Shown here: positions 9,109 to 17,356 of the stretch, in pieces
How positions within the stretch are numbered: the first letter of the stretch is position 1
Layout of the letters: every line of letters starts with the position of its first letter
Source of the DNA: Clostridium_AF sediminicola
GTDB taxonomy: Bacteria > Bacillota > Clostridia > Clostridiales > Clostridiaceae
Reading direction: 5' to 3'
Assembly (NCBI RefSeq): GCF_050402865.1
Contig: NZ_BAABMF010000021.1
Span: forward strand, 1-64,000
Length of the DNA: 64,000 nucleotides
Position numbers and translations under genes: made by a program
The notes under the pieces: generated by a model
The model's input: the letters and a program-made list of their open reading frames with translations, nothing else
Told to the model about the DNA's origin: nothing
Databases searched by the model: none

Positions 9109-9819
9109 GTGAAGGGTAAAATATTTTTTGGAATTATTTTAATTTTAGTAGGTTTAGGAATTTTATTAGAACAATTTGGACTTTGGGATTTTTGGAATAT
9201 TATTTGGATGTGGTGGCCAGTAATATTAATAGTAATAGGTGCATGGCAGTTAGCAACAAACCCTGTTTCAAAAACTTCAGGATTGATACTTTTGTTGGTA
9301 GGAATTTTCTTTCAGTTAAGAAAGCTAGATGTGATAAATGTAAGTCTTATAAAATTCTTCTGGACAGTGTTAATTATTGTGATTGGAATGTCTTTTATAT
9401 TTTCTGCTAATGGTGTTAATAAAAGTAGTAAATATCATGGAAGAGACATAAGTGAAGATGTTATTGATAAATTTGTAATGTTTTCTGGTTTCAATGCAAG
9501 AAATTATTCTACTAGCTTCAGAGGTGGTAGTTTGGTAGCGGCTTTTGGTGGCATGGATATTGACTTAACAGATGCTAATATTTCCACTGAAGGTGCTAGG
9601 TTAGACGTAACTGTTGCTTTTGGAGGTATTGATATAATTGTACCAGATAATTGGAAGGTCATAGTGAAAGGTGTACCTATTTTTGGTGGATGGTCTAACA
9701 AAACAAAGGCAAATAATTATTCTGCAGTAGAAGGCCCAGTACTATTGTTAAAATGTTTTGTGGCATTTGGTGGAATTGAAGTTAAAACTTATAAAAGTAG
9801 AGAAAACGACATGGCATAA
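9109..9819 (+). CDS. LiaF-like membrane protein with C-terminal beta domain
   Basis: 236 residues. Four hydrophobic segments fill roughly residues 4-100 (GIILILVGLGILLEQFG first), followed by a soluble domain with repeated FGG motifs (AAFGGMDIDL, VAFGGIDIIVP, VAFGGIEV) typical of the LiaF/DUF2154 C-terminal domain. LiaF proteins restrain LiaRS-type cell-envelope stress signalling, but no liaRS pair is adjacent, so that role is only possible. The start is GTG at 9109 with AAAAGGGG upstream. It is a single-gene unit with its own terminator. Confidence 0.8.
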   Translation: MKGKIFFGIILILVGLGILLEQFGLWDFWNIIWMWWPVILIVIGAWQLATNPVSKTSGLILLLVGIFFQLRKLDVINVSLIKFFWTVLIIVIGMSFIFSANGVNKSSKYHGRDISEDVIDKFVMFSGFNARNYSTSFRGGSLVAAFGGMDIDLTDANISTEGARLDVTVAFGGIDIIVPDNWKVIVKGVPIFGGWSNKTKANNYSAVEGPVLLLKCFVAFGGIEVKTYKSRENDMA

Positions 9820-9836
9820 GCTTTGTCGTTTTTTTT
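9803..9836 (+). terminator. Intrinsic terminator overlapping the LiaF-like stop codon
   Basis: AAAACGACA (9803-9811) pairs with TGTCGTTTT (9824-9832), followed by more T. The left arm lies in the last codons of the gene. Confidence 0.85.
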
Positions 9837-9858
9837 CAGATTAAAGATATTGTGTTTA

Positions 9859-11157
9859 TTAATTAGTAGAGTTAATAAAGGTATTATTTTCAAAAGTAAC
9901 TGGTAGTTTTGGTTTATTACAGAGAAAACCTATGATTGAGCTTAAGAGTGAAATAAATGCCATAGCAATAATAGCCCAATTATAACTACCTAAATTATCA
10001 AATACAGCCCCAAAAGGGATAGGTCCAAATGCAGAACCTACAACAATGAACATAGTTGCTGCAGCTTGGATGCTACCTAAGTATTTTCTACCAAAATAGT
10101 TAGGCCACATTACTTTTCCTGATACATCTTGAACGCTTTTAGCAATACCGTAAAGGATCATAAAGAGTACTGCTGCTGTAAGTGTTTTTACAAAAACAAG
10201 AATTAATAGAGCAAAAGCTTCTATAACAAAAGTTATAGAAAAAACATATTTGGGATTCCATTTATCAAGGATAAATCCTCCAATAATTGGTGCAATGAAT
10301 CCAGGAAGACCCATAAGTCCTAAGATATAAGCTGCTTGAGATTGATAAATTCCTTTTTCGCTCATAATAGAAAAAAAATGAAATACTAGCCCAGTAGTAA
10401 TCATAGGGGTTATGGTTACACAAAAGCCTAAAAACCAAAATTCTTTTGTTTTCATTGCAGTTTTTAGTGTCCATGAATTCTGTTCCATACTAACGCGTTC
10501 TTCGTTTATATCAGCAATGCTATTAATACTTTTGTTATCAGGTAAAACTCCAATTTCTTCAGGAGTGTTAACTACTAGTGTCCACATAAGTGGAAGGAAA
10601 ATAAGTATTATAAGAATCGACCATATTCTCCAAGACGATTGCCAACCATAATTATTAATCATCCATATATTTAAAGAAGGTACAGAAACAGAAGCTAGTG
10701 AACCACCAATTCCATATATACCTATTGCAAGAGCACGTTTACCTTTAAACCATTGAGGTACAAGTGTACTGGGTATTAATGCCAAAGAGCCTTGTCCAAA
10801 ATATCTTGAAGCTAAAAACCCAAAAAATATCATATATATTCCGGAGATAAAGCTATTAAAAATACATGTAATAGCCAGCATTACGCCACAGAATATAAAA
10901 ACAATTCTTTGTCCAAATCTATCAACTAACTTACCTATGCCTAGTAGTGATAACCCTGAAATCAATGTGGCAGTTGAATAGATTACCGATATAGTAGTAC
11001 GACTAATTTGAAATGTTTCAATATAGGAATTTATAAAAGTGGAAATTCCATAGGATTGCCCAGGTGACGAAAAAAATAGACTTAATGCAGCTAAACCAAC
11101 AATAACCCATCCATAATAAAAGTTCTGATTAATTTTCTTTGCGATTCTAGTATTCAT
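9859..11157 (-). CDS. MFS transporter, oxalate/formate antiporter-like family
   Basis: 432 residues with about 12 membrane helices. The N-terminal YYGWVIVGLAALSLFFSSPGQSYG pattern (seen here in parts as FYYGWVIVGL and SPGQSYG) and GKLVDRFGQR loop are typical of the OFA (oxalate:formate antiporter-like) branch of the major facilitator family. It probably exchanges or takes up a small carboxylate; the substrate is not readable. The start has AAGGAG 6 bases upstream. It is divergent from the nitroreductase gene at 11391. Confidence 0.88.
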   Translation of the reverse strand: MNTRIAKKINQNFYYGWVIVGLAALSLFFSSPGQSYGISTFINSYIETFQISRTTISVIYSTATLISGLSLLGIGKLVDRFGQRIVFIFCGVMLAITCIFNSFISGIYMIFFGFLASRYFGQGSLALIPSTLVPQWFKGKRALAIGIYGIGGSLASVSVPSLNIWMINNYGWQSSWRIWSILIILIFLPLMWTLVVNTPEEIGVLPDNKSINSIADINEERVSMEQNSWTLKTAMKTKEFWFLGFCVTITPMITTGLVFHFFSIMSEKGIYQSQAAYILGLMGLPGFIAPIIGGFILDKWNPKYVFSITFVIEAFALLILVFVKTLTAAVLFMILYGIAKSVQDVSGKVMWPNYFGRKYLGSIQAAATMFIVVGSAFGPIPFGAVFDNLGSYNWAIIAMAFISLLSSIIGFLCNKPKLPVTFENNTFINSTN

Positions 11158-11390
11158 CTTAATCTCCTTAATGATAGTTTAAATTATTACTCTTTATCTA
11201 TGAAAGAGTATAAGCTATTTAGAATAAAGATACAACTTTTAATAAAAAACTTTTTATAATAAAATCACTGACTTAACAGTGTTACGTAGAATATATTAAG
11301 ATTTGAAAAATATGAGTTAATCTAGACTGTTTATTTATATTTTGAGTTATAATAAGAGTAGAAATTGGCAATTTATAAAAAGGAGGAATT

Positions 11391-12254
11391 ATGAGTTTTA
11401 ATAATTCAATTATAGAAACTATAAAAAAACGAAAGTCAGTGAGAACGTTTGAAAATAGAGAGATAGATAATGATACTTATAAAAAAATATATAACTATTT
11501 GGAAGTAGAGGAAAACTTGAAAGGACCATTAGGGGGCAATCCTAAGCTGGGTTTAGTTCCTGTAAATAGAAATATTACTGATAAGGGTATGAAAATTGGA
11601 ACATATGGATTTATCAAAAATCCACAGGCATACATCGTAAGTGTTATAGAAAATAATGAAATATCACTTGTAGAACTAGGATATGTCTTTGAAAAAGTGG
11701 TTTTATATTTAACAGAAATAAATCTTGGAACTTGTTGGCTTGGAGGTACTTTTACACGCGATTCATTTGAAAAGCAAATTAATATCAATAATAAAGAAAT
11801 AATTCCTACAGTTACTCCTATTGGTTATGAAAGAGAAAAACCAGGTTTTCTCCAATCGGCTATAAGATTTGCAGCTAAATCAAATAGTAGAAGACCTTGG
11901 AAAGAACTTTTTTACTATTCTAATTTTGAAAAAGAATTGAAGGAAGAAGATGCAGGTGAATTTTCAACAAGTTTAGAGATGGTGAGACTAGGTCCATCGG
12001 CATCTAATAAGCAACCATGGAGAATTGTATTATCTCAAGATAAAAGGACCATTCATTTTTATTTATCACATACACCTAATTATGCAGGTAATAAAATGGG
12101 ATTTGATATGCAGAGAATAGATATTGGAATTAGTATGTGTCATTTTGAACTAGCATGTCAGGAATTAAACATTGTTGGTAAATGGATAATTGAAAATCCG
12201 AATATTGATTTGCCTGATGAACATATGGAATATATAGTGAGCTTTAGGAAGTGA
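11391..12254 (+). CDS. Nitroreductase-family protein (TM1586 type)
   Basis: 287 residues. It starts IKKRKSVRTFENREI, the FMN-binding start of nitroreductases, but has the longer two-lobed form seen in TM1586-like 'putative TM nitroreductase' proteins: a second lobe contains RLGPSASNKQPWRIVL, the usual flavin motif. It probably uses FMN and NAD(P)H to reduce small molecules. AAAAGGAGGAATT precedes the ATG. No partner gene is near; the flanking 460 bp are a repeat element. Confidence 0.88.
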   Translation: MSFNNSIIETIKKRKSVRTFENREIDNDTYKKIYNYLEVEENLKGPLGGNPKLGLVPVNRNITDKGMKIGTYGFIKNPQAYIVSVIENNEISLVELGYVFEKVVLYLTEINLGTCWLGGTFTRDSFEKQININNKEIIPTVTPIGYEREKPGFLQSAIRFAAKSNSRRPWKELFYYSNFEKELKEEDAGEFSTSLEMVRLGPSASNKQPWRIVLSQDKRTIHFYLSHTPNYAGNKMGFDMQRIDIGISMCHFELACQELNIVGKWIIENPNIDLPDEHMEYIVSFRK

Positions 12255-12267
12255 AATAAAAGACGAA

Positions 12268-12700
12268 GAAAATTAGTGACAAGTGGCAAGTGATAAGTGA
12301 CAAGTTAATGAAAGAGATCGTTGAAGAATAACTTCTACTAAATTCTTTCAAAAAACATATAGAGTTTTTAATTCAACTAATTATTTATGCAAGTCCAAAA
12401 CTCATAAGTGCCTGAGATTTTGTACATGTATAAATAAAGTTTCGTAATAAAAACTCTTAATTGAAGATTGCATATTTTTGAAAGAAAAGTAGAACTAATC
12501 CTTAAGCCGACTCTTAGGATAATTCTCTTGCAGAAAATCTTTAACTAAGCCTTAATCATCTTCGACGATAGAAACTGTACTTTTGCTACGCAAAAGGAAT
12601 CTTTTATCTTTTGTTTAATTAAAAGCTTTCGCTTGCGAAAGGTATCCACAACTTGTAACTTGTCACTTTTAACTTGTAACTATAAATTGCTCCGCGATTT
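12268..12700. repeat. Composite palindromic intergenic element with 7-bp-periodic ends
   Basis: The left edge (12274-12308) reads as heptads AAGTGGC, AAGTGAT, AAGTGAC, AAGTTAA. The right edge (12651-12685) reads as inverted heptads ACTTGTA, ACTTGTC, ACTTTTA, ACTTGTA. Between them lies a long imperfect palindrome (12330-12497), then small hairpins: ATCCTTAAG/CTTAGGAT, CTTTTG-CTACG-CAAAAG near 12580, and CTTTCG/CGAAAG near 12630. I see no coding frame. It fills the whole gap between the nitroreductase gene and the next gene. Confidence 0.75.
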
Positions 12701-12718
12701 ATAAAAAGGGAGGATAAT

Positions 12719-12985
12719 ATGATTAAAATTTCTGGTTCAATAATAAAAAAAACGAAGATTATCAGTGAAGAAATAGTTTCTTCCACAACAGATGGGAGTT
12801 ATCAAGATAAATTAAAAGAATGTATTACTGAAATTTGTTATAGATTAGATATAGAAAAACCTTATTGGTTACCTAATAATTTAGAGGAGTATAACAAAAG
12901 GAATAAAACATCTTTTGATGAGCATAATTTTGTTGATGAAATTGCTTTTGATAAGTTTGTTATAGAAGAAATTGAAGAAATATAA
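12719..12985 (+). CDS. Hypothetical small acidic protein
   Basis: 88 residues, not recognised. It is soluble and acidic at the C terminus (EEIEEI) and has two Cys in one helix-like stretch (KECITEICYRLDIEKPYW). A strong ribosome site GGGAGG lies 6 bases before the ATG, which supports real translation. It is 74 bp upstream of the rubrerythrin gene, so co-transcription and a role in redox or stress handling are possible, but there is no direct evidence. Confidence 0.7.
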   Translation: MIKISGSIIKKTKIISEEIVSSTTDGSYQDKLKECITEICYRLDIEKPYWLPNNLEEYNKRNKTSFDEHNFVDEIAFDKFVIEEIEEI

Positions 12986-13059
12986 ATTGAGAATCGAGAG
13001 AATAATTGGTAAAATAAGATTATAAAAAAGATAAAGTATAGACAAAAGGGGTGTTTTTA

Positions 13060-13644
13060 ATGAAATCTTTAAAAGGAACTAAAACAGCAGAGAATTTAAT
13101 GAAATCTTTTGCTGGAGAGTGTCAAGCTAGAACTAAGTATACATATTATGCATCAACGGCAAAAAAAGAAGGATATGTTCAAATATCAAATATATTTATG
13201 GAAACAGCAGAAAATGAAAAGGAACATGCTAAAAGATTCTTGAAATTTCTTAATTCAGACATGGGGAACGAGGGAGTAGAGATAAATGCTACTTATAATG
13301 CAGGACTAAGTACTACTGCTGAAAATTTAAAGTATGCAGCTGGTGGAGAAGAGGAAGAGTGGACAGAGTTATATCCGCAGTTTGCAGCAACTGCTGAAGA
13401 GGAAGGATATTCTGAAATTGCAGAAGTATATAGAAAAATAGCAGAAGTTGAAAAGAAACATGAAGCGAGATATAGAAAATTATTAGCAAATATTGAAAAT
13501 GGACAAGTATTCAAAAAAGATAATGAAGTTTTATGGAAATGTAATAATTGCGGATATATTCATGAAGGATTAGAAGCTCCTGAAGTTTGTCCGGCTTGTG
13601 CGCATCCACAAGGGTATTTTGAGGTATTTACAGAAAACTATTAA
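13060..13644 (+). CDS. rbr: Rubrerythrin
   Basis: 194 residues. An N-terminal ferritin-like four-helix domain carries the di-iron ligands (AGECQARTKY; ETAENEKEHAKRF; AEEEGYSEIA; EVEKKHEARY). It is followed by a C-terminal rubredoxin-like Fe(SCys)4 domain (WKCNNCGYIHEG and EVCPACAHP). The protein reduces hydrogen peroxide in the cytosol of anaerobes. I chose ATG 13060 with GGGG upstream; the GTG at 13051 overlaps the ribosome site. A strong terminator follows. In a strain whose catalase gene is dead, this may be a main peroxide defence. Confidence 0.97.
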   Translation: MKSLKGTKTAENLMKSFAGECQARTKYTYYASTAKKEGYVQISNIFMETAENEKEHAKRFLKFLNSDMGNEGVEINATYNAGLSTTAENLKYAAGGEEEEWTELYPQFAATAEEEGYSEIAEVYRKIAEVEKKHEARYRKLLANIENGQVFKKDNEVLWKCNNCGYIHEGLEAPEVCPACAHPQGYFEVFTENY

Positions 13645-13683
13645 TAAACTATTTTATATGAACTTATTTTATATGAACTTATA

Positions 13684-13728
13684 AAAAAGACCTTTTAGAG
13701 TTAATTTAAACTCTAAAAGGTCTTTTTG
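13684..13728 (+). terminator. Strong intrinsic terminator of rbr
   Basis: A 19-bp perfect stem (13684-13702 with 13709-13727) ends in TTTTT. Flanking A and T tracts make it usable on both strands. Confidence 0.93.
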
Positions 13729-13859
13729 TATTGGTAAAAATTACAATGGCATTCTACGTCAAAATACGACAAAATTCGAGTATAATATATGTATAAGTTT
13801 TATAAAACAAAAGATTAACTTAAAATGCACTTCACAATAATAATTTGGAGGTACAAAAG

Positions 13860-14918
13860 ATGAGAAATATAAAATACGGTAATGTAATATCATTATTGAT
13901 ACTAATAAGTTTTATTTTAATAGCGACAAATTTTGTTTCTAATCAATCAACAAGTAAGAAACACGGTGAAACCGTTGGATCTTTAACTTCGGCTAGTTCA
14001 AAAACTGAAATAAAAGAAGAAAGTAATAATGATTTAACTAAAAAAACAAATGAAATAAAAAGTTTATTAAACTATGATGAAGAAGAACTAAATGAATGTC
14101 TTCCAGAGGACAATAGTGATGAAATAGATGCCCTACCAAAAGATGAATCAGATGAAGTTAAAGAAGTTAAAGAAACTAAAGAATACCATGAGAAAGAGGA
14201 CATTAAGACTGAAACTAAAACTGAAGAAAAGAAAGAACAAGTAAAAGAGGAAACTAAAAAGGAAACTGAAGAAAAAATTGAAGAGAAAGTAGAAGTAGAA
14301 GAAAAAGTAGAGGTAGAAGAAAAGCTGCTAGTAGAAGAATTAAAAAAGATAGGTAATTCAAGTCAAGTGATAATTGTTACAGGTGATTATGGGAGCAACA
14401 ATGTAATTGTAAAAACATATGAAAAAGTTAATAATAAATGGACAACCATATTATCTTGTACAGGGTTTATAGGAAGTAAAGGATTTGCAGTTAACAAGGT
14501 TGAAGGAGATAAAAAAACACCAAGAGGAATGTATACTTTAGGTACAGCCTTTGGAAGATATGATAATCCAGGAACTAAAATGACTTATACTAGAACAGAT
14601 ACAAATGATGTTTGGGTTGATGACAGTAATTCTAAATTTTACAATACATGGAATTATAAAGATCAAAATAATGGTCAATGGAATTCAGCAGAAAACTTAT
14701 ACATTGCACCATATAATTACTCGTTGGTTATAAATTATAATACTAGTAAAAGAGTACCTGGAAAAGGTTCGGCAATATTCTTCCATGTTAGCGTAAAACC
14801 AACTGCTGGTTGCGTTGGAGTAAGTGAAAGTAATATGGTAAAAGTGTTGAAATGGCTAGATCCAGCTAAGAATCCTATAATTATAATGACACCGAAAAGT
14901 GAGCTAAACCAATACTAA
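13860..14918 (+). CDS. L,D-transpeptidase (YkuD domain) with acidic/lysine-rich linker
   Basis: 352 residues. A membrane anchor (residues about 8-28) is followed by a low-complexity Lys/Glu stretch (about 60-160, with EEKVEVEEKVEVEEK-type repeats) and a YkuD-like catalytic domain ending with FFHVS and AGCVGVSE. His309 and Cys318 fit the L,D-transpeptidase active site, although the usual SHGC is AGC here. Such enzymes make 3-3 cross-links or attach proteins to peptidoglycan outside the membrane; the linker would span the wall. ATG 13860 follows GGAGG; an upstream TTG overlaps the ribosome site. Single-gene unit. Confidence 0.88.
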   Translation: MRNIKYGNVISLLILISFILIATNFVSNQSTSKKHGETVGSLTSASSKTEIKEESNNDLTKKTNEIKSLLNYDEEELNECLPEDNSDEIDALPKDESDEVKEVKETKEYHEKEDIKTETKTEEKKEQVKEETKKETEEKIEEKVEVEEKVEVEEKLLVEELKKIGNSSQVIIVTGDYGSNNVIVKTYEKVNNKWTTILSCTGFIGSKGFAVNKVEGDKKTPRGMYTLGTAFGRYDNPGTKMTYTRTDTNDVWVDDSNSKFYNTWNYKDQNNGQWNSAENLYIAPYNYSLVINYNTSKRVPGKGSAIFFHVSVKPTAGCVGVSESNMVKVLKWLDPAKNPIIIMTPKSELNQY

Positions 14919-14922
14919 ATGC

Positions 14923-14990
14923 AGTTGACAGTTTTAAGTAAAGGAAGATTTTCTTTTAGAAAATCTAAAATTAAGCTTTTTTACTAGAAC
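14923..14990. repeat. Short heptad element with terminal hairpin
   Basis: Heptads AGTTGAC, AGTTTTA, AGTAAAG (14923-14943), then the hairpin GATTTTC/GAAAATC and a T-rich CTTTTTT. It is a short member of the dispersed element also seen at 44744 and 53260. Confidence 0.6.
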
Positions 14991-15018
14991 AATATGAACA
15001 AAAACTATAGTAAACAAG

Positions 15019-15070
15019 GGATAGTAGATAGATTTGTGTAAAAGAATAAATCTATTTACTATCCTATTTT
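15019..15070 (+). terminator. Terminator between L,D-transpeptidase and AraC genes
   Basis: A 17-bp stem (15019-15035 with 15048-15064, one mismatch) is followed by TATTTTTG. It sits between convergent genes and can serve both. Confidence 0.85.
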
Positions 15071-15115
15071 TGAATTTAGATTTTTATCAAGTAAATATAT
15101 ACTTAAAAAATGAAA

Positions 15116-16006
15116 TCAAATTGGTGTTTTGGAAGTCCCTTCTTCAGTATTTTCACATGATGAATTTATCCGCCTGAATTCAATAGGGGGAATACCTTCA
15201 TGATGCTTAAAAAACCTAGAAAAATAATGTGGATCTTGAAATCCTGTAGAATGTGCAATCTCCATAATTGAAAGACTTGAATGACAAAGATAATGTTTTG
15301 CTTGTTTTAAACGTATTTTAGCAAGATGTTCTGAAGGAGAGTAACCAACTTCAGCTTTGAACCTAGTAGTAAAGTGAGATCTGCTTAAACCTGCATAGGT
15401 AGCAATTTGCTTGATAGTAATATAATGTGGATAATTAGCATCAATAAATGCCAATGATCTTTCTATAGGTTTTGTGAATTCTGCCTGTTCACATATAATA
15501 TTGATAGAATCGCTAGCACACTCATTTATAATCTGACCAAAAAGTTTATACAAACAGCCAGATGACTTTAAGACCATACCTGAAGAACTATTTAATGAAG
15601 AATCAACAATTTCCTTAATATTATCGAAGATTTCAGCACTGTGAATTCCCTTGATAACACAGTTATCAGGTGTTATGCTTAAATCATTAATAAGCTTTTG
15701 GGCATTTGGACCGTTAAAACCAATCCACCAGAGCTCTAACAAATCTTTTGAATCGGTTTTATAATAATGAACAACTCCAGGAAAGAGAAAAAAAGCATCA
15801 TGTTTTTTTATCTTGTATTCAATATTGTTACATCTAAATATACCTTTGCCTGAGGAAACAAATATTATAAAATAATCATCTAGAACCCTTGGCTTACATT
15901 CATAATTTTGTAAAGCAGTAAGATACCCTACCCAAGTTGTATATAATCCAACAGAATGATGATATTTAGATTTATGTAAAACGTTAAATTTATATTCACC
16001 AAACAT
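15116..16006 (-). CDS. AraC-family regulator
   Basis: 296 residues. An N-terminal cupin-like ligand domain (GKGIFRCNNIEYKIKKHDAF) is followed by two C-terminal helix-turn-helix motifs (ITIKQIATYAGLSRSHFTTRFK and IMEIAHSTGFQDPHYFSRFFK, here cited by position about 195-280). It is divergent from the first URO-D-like gene with about 140 bp between them, the usual layout for local control. AAGGTG lies before the ATG. It probably binds a sugar-like inducer. Confidence 0.93.
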   Translation of the reverse strand: MFGEYKFNVLHKSKYHHSVGLYTTWVGYLTALQNYECKPRVLDDYFIIFVSSGKGIFRCNNIEYKIKKHDAFFLFPGVVHYYKTDSKDLLELWWIGFNGPNAQKLINDLSITPDNCVIKGIHSAEIFDNIKEIVDSSLNSSSGMVLKSSGCLYKLFGQIINECASDSINIICEQAEFTKPIERSLAFIDANYPHYITIKQIATYAGLSRSHFTTRFKAEVGYSPSEHLAKIRLKQAKHYLCHSSLSIMEIAHSTGFQDPHYFSRFFKHHEGIPPIEFRRINSSCENTEEGTSKTPI

Positions 16007-16147
16007 AATTGCACCTTCTTATATTTATTATCAGTCTATATTTTAATAATACCACACAAAAATCCACCTGAGAAAGACTTCTGTCTATATGTTTTAGCTC
16101 TATTGAAATATATAATTAAATTAAATAATCTTAAAGGCGGTGTTGAT

Positions 16148-17293
16148 TTGGTAAATATTTATGAAAAAAACAAAGAACGATTCCAAGCAGCATATGAAAA
16201 GATAAAAAAAGTTTATGAACATAAGGAAACAAAAGAACTTCCTATTGTTTTATCAGATGTTAATTATTGGGTTTCAGGAGATACTCCAAGTCTTATTCCA
16301 GATGATTATTTCACAAATTTTGAATCAATGTTTGATTTTCAAGTAAGTAAAATAGAAAAGCACTTAAACAAATTTGATGATGATTATATACCTTTACTTT
16401 TTCCCTGGTATGGAACTGGAGTAGTTCCTTCAGCACTAGGTTCTGAAATTGTATTTCAATCAAAGATGGACCCTAGTGTCCATGGAACTGTTCTAAAAGA
16501 AGCAAGGGATATAAAAAAACTTTGTTTACCTGATCCGTATAAGAATGGATTAATGCCGAGGGTACTAAAATGTATTGACTATATGAAAGCAAACTCAGAC
16601 CTTCCCATTTCTTTTACAGATCCTCAAGGGCCTCTTAATATTGCGCTTTGCTTGTGTGGTGTTGAAAATCTTTTTATATGGATGTATGAGGAACCTAGGT
16701 ATGTTCATGAAATTATGGAGTTTTGTACCGAAGTTTTTATACAATGGGTTAAGGTACAAAAGAAACATGCTGGGCAACAATACAATAATGGAGCTTTTCC
16801 GCATGGTATTGTTTTACCGGAGGGATTTGGAGGAATATGGATTTCAGATGATGATTGTACTGTTATATCTCCAGAGCTCTACAAGAAATTTGTAGTTCCA
16901 TATAACTCTAAAATATTTAAGGCTTTTGGCGGTGGTACTTTGCATTTTTGTGGAACAGCTGAGCATCAACTTGAAAATTTTTTAAACACTGAGGGATTAA
17001 CGGGAATCAATAACTTTTGTATGGGTAATTTTAGTCAGGTATCCAAAATGCAAGAAATGTTTAAAGATAAACTTGCACTTATGATTTGTGATTTTACTCC
17101 ACTTGATATTGAAAAATATTATACAGAACTAATTAATATTTTGAATTTCAAGGGAACTATTCTTTCTACTTTTATATCTCCTGAATGTGCCCTTGTAAAT
17201 GGTAAATATGAGAATATTATAAGGGATAGAGATGAGTTAATGAATAAAACTAATGAGATTATTACAAGGCTTGTTTGTGAAAAAAGGTTTTAG
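16148..17293 (+). CDS. Uroporphyrinogen decarboxylase-superfamily protein (first copy)
   Basis: 381 residues from TTG 16148, chosen because AAGGCGGTG lies just upstream; no in-frame ATG is near. The TIM-barrel family includes haem-pathway HemE and the cobamide methyltransferases MtaA/MtbA. This one has FPWYGTG early and a zinc-type HFCG (His266, Cys268) with a later Cys347, so a metal site like HxC...C is possible. There is no haem pathway context: neighbours are AraC and two-component regulators and a sugar ABC transporter. I infer a catabolic or methyl-transfer role on a transported compound; the true substrate is unknown. Confidence 0.85.
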   Translation: MVNIYEKNKERFQAAYEKIKKVYEHKETKELPIVLSDVNYWVSGDTPSLIPDDYFTNFESMFDFQVSKIEKHLNKFDDDYIPLLFPWYGTGVVPSALGSEIVFQSKMDPSVHGTVLKEARDIKKLCLPDPYKNGLMPRVLKCIDYMKANSDLPISFTDPQGPLNIALCLCGVENLFIWMYEEPRYVHEIMEFCTEVFIQWVKVQKKHAGQQYNNGAFPHGIVLPEGFGGIWISDDDCTVISPELYKKFVVPYNSKIFKAFGGGTLHFCGTAEHQLENFLNTEGLTGINNFCMGNFSQVSKMQEMFKDKLALMICDFTPLDIEKYYTELINILNFKGTILSTFISPECALVNGKYENIIRDRDELMNKTNEIITRLVCEKRF

Positions 17294-17298
17294 TTTAT

Positions 17299-17331
17299 AA
17301 ACCTCTTTAGAATGGTTTCTAAAGAGGTTTC
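17299..17331. terminator. Bidirectional terminator between convergent genes
   Basis: A 14-bp stem AAACCTCTTTAGAA (17299-17312) with TTCTAAAGAGGTTT (17317-17330). It lies between the URO-D gene and the minus-strand response-regulator gene. Confidence 0.88.
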
Positions 17332-17356
17332 ATTATTAGAAAAATCACTTTAAACA

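Noticed and set aside
12268..12700. Heptad tracts as a CRISPR array or ordinary tandem repeat
   Set aside because: Units are only 7 bp, degenerate and without spacers; the two arms are inverted. This fits neither CRISPR nor a simple microsatellite.
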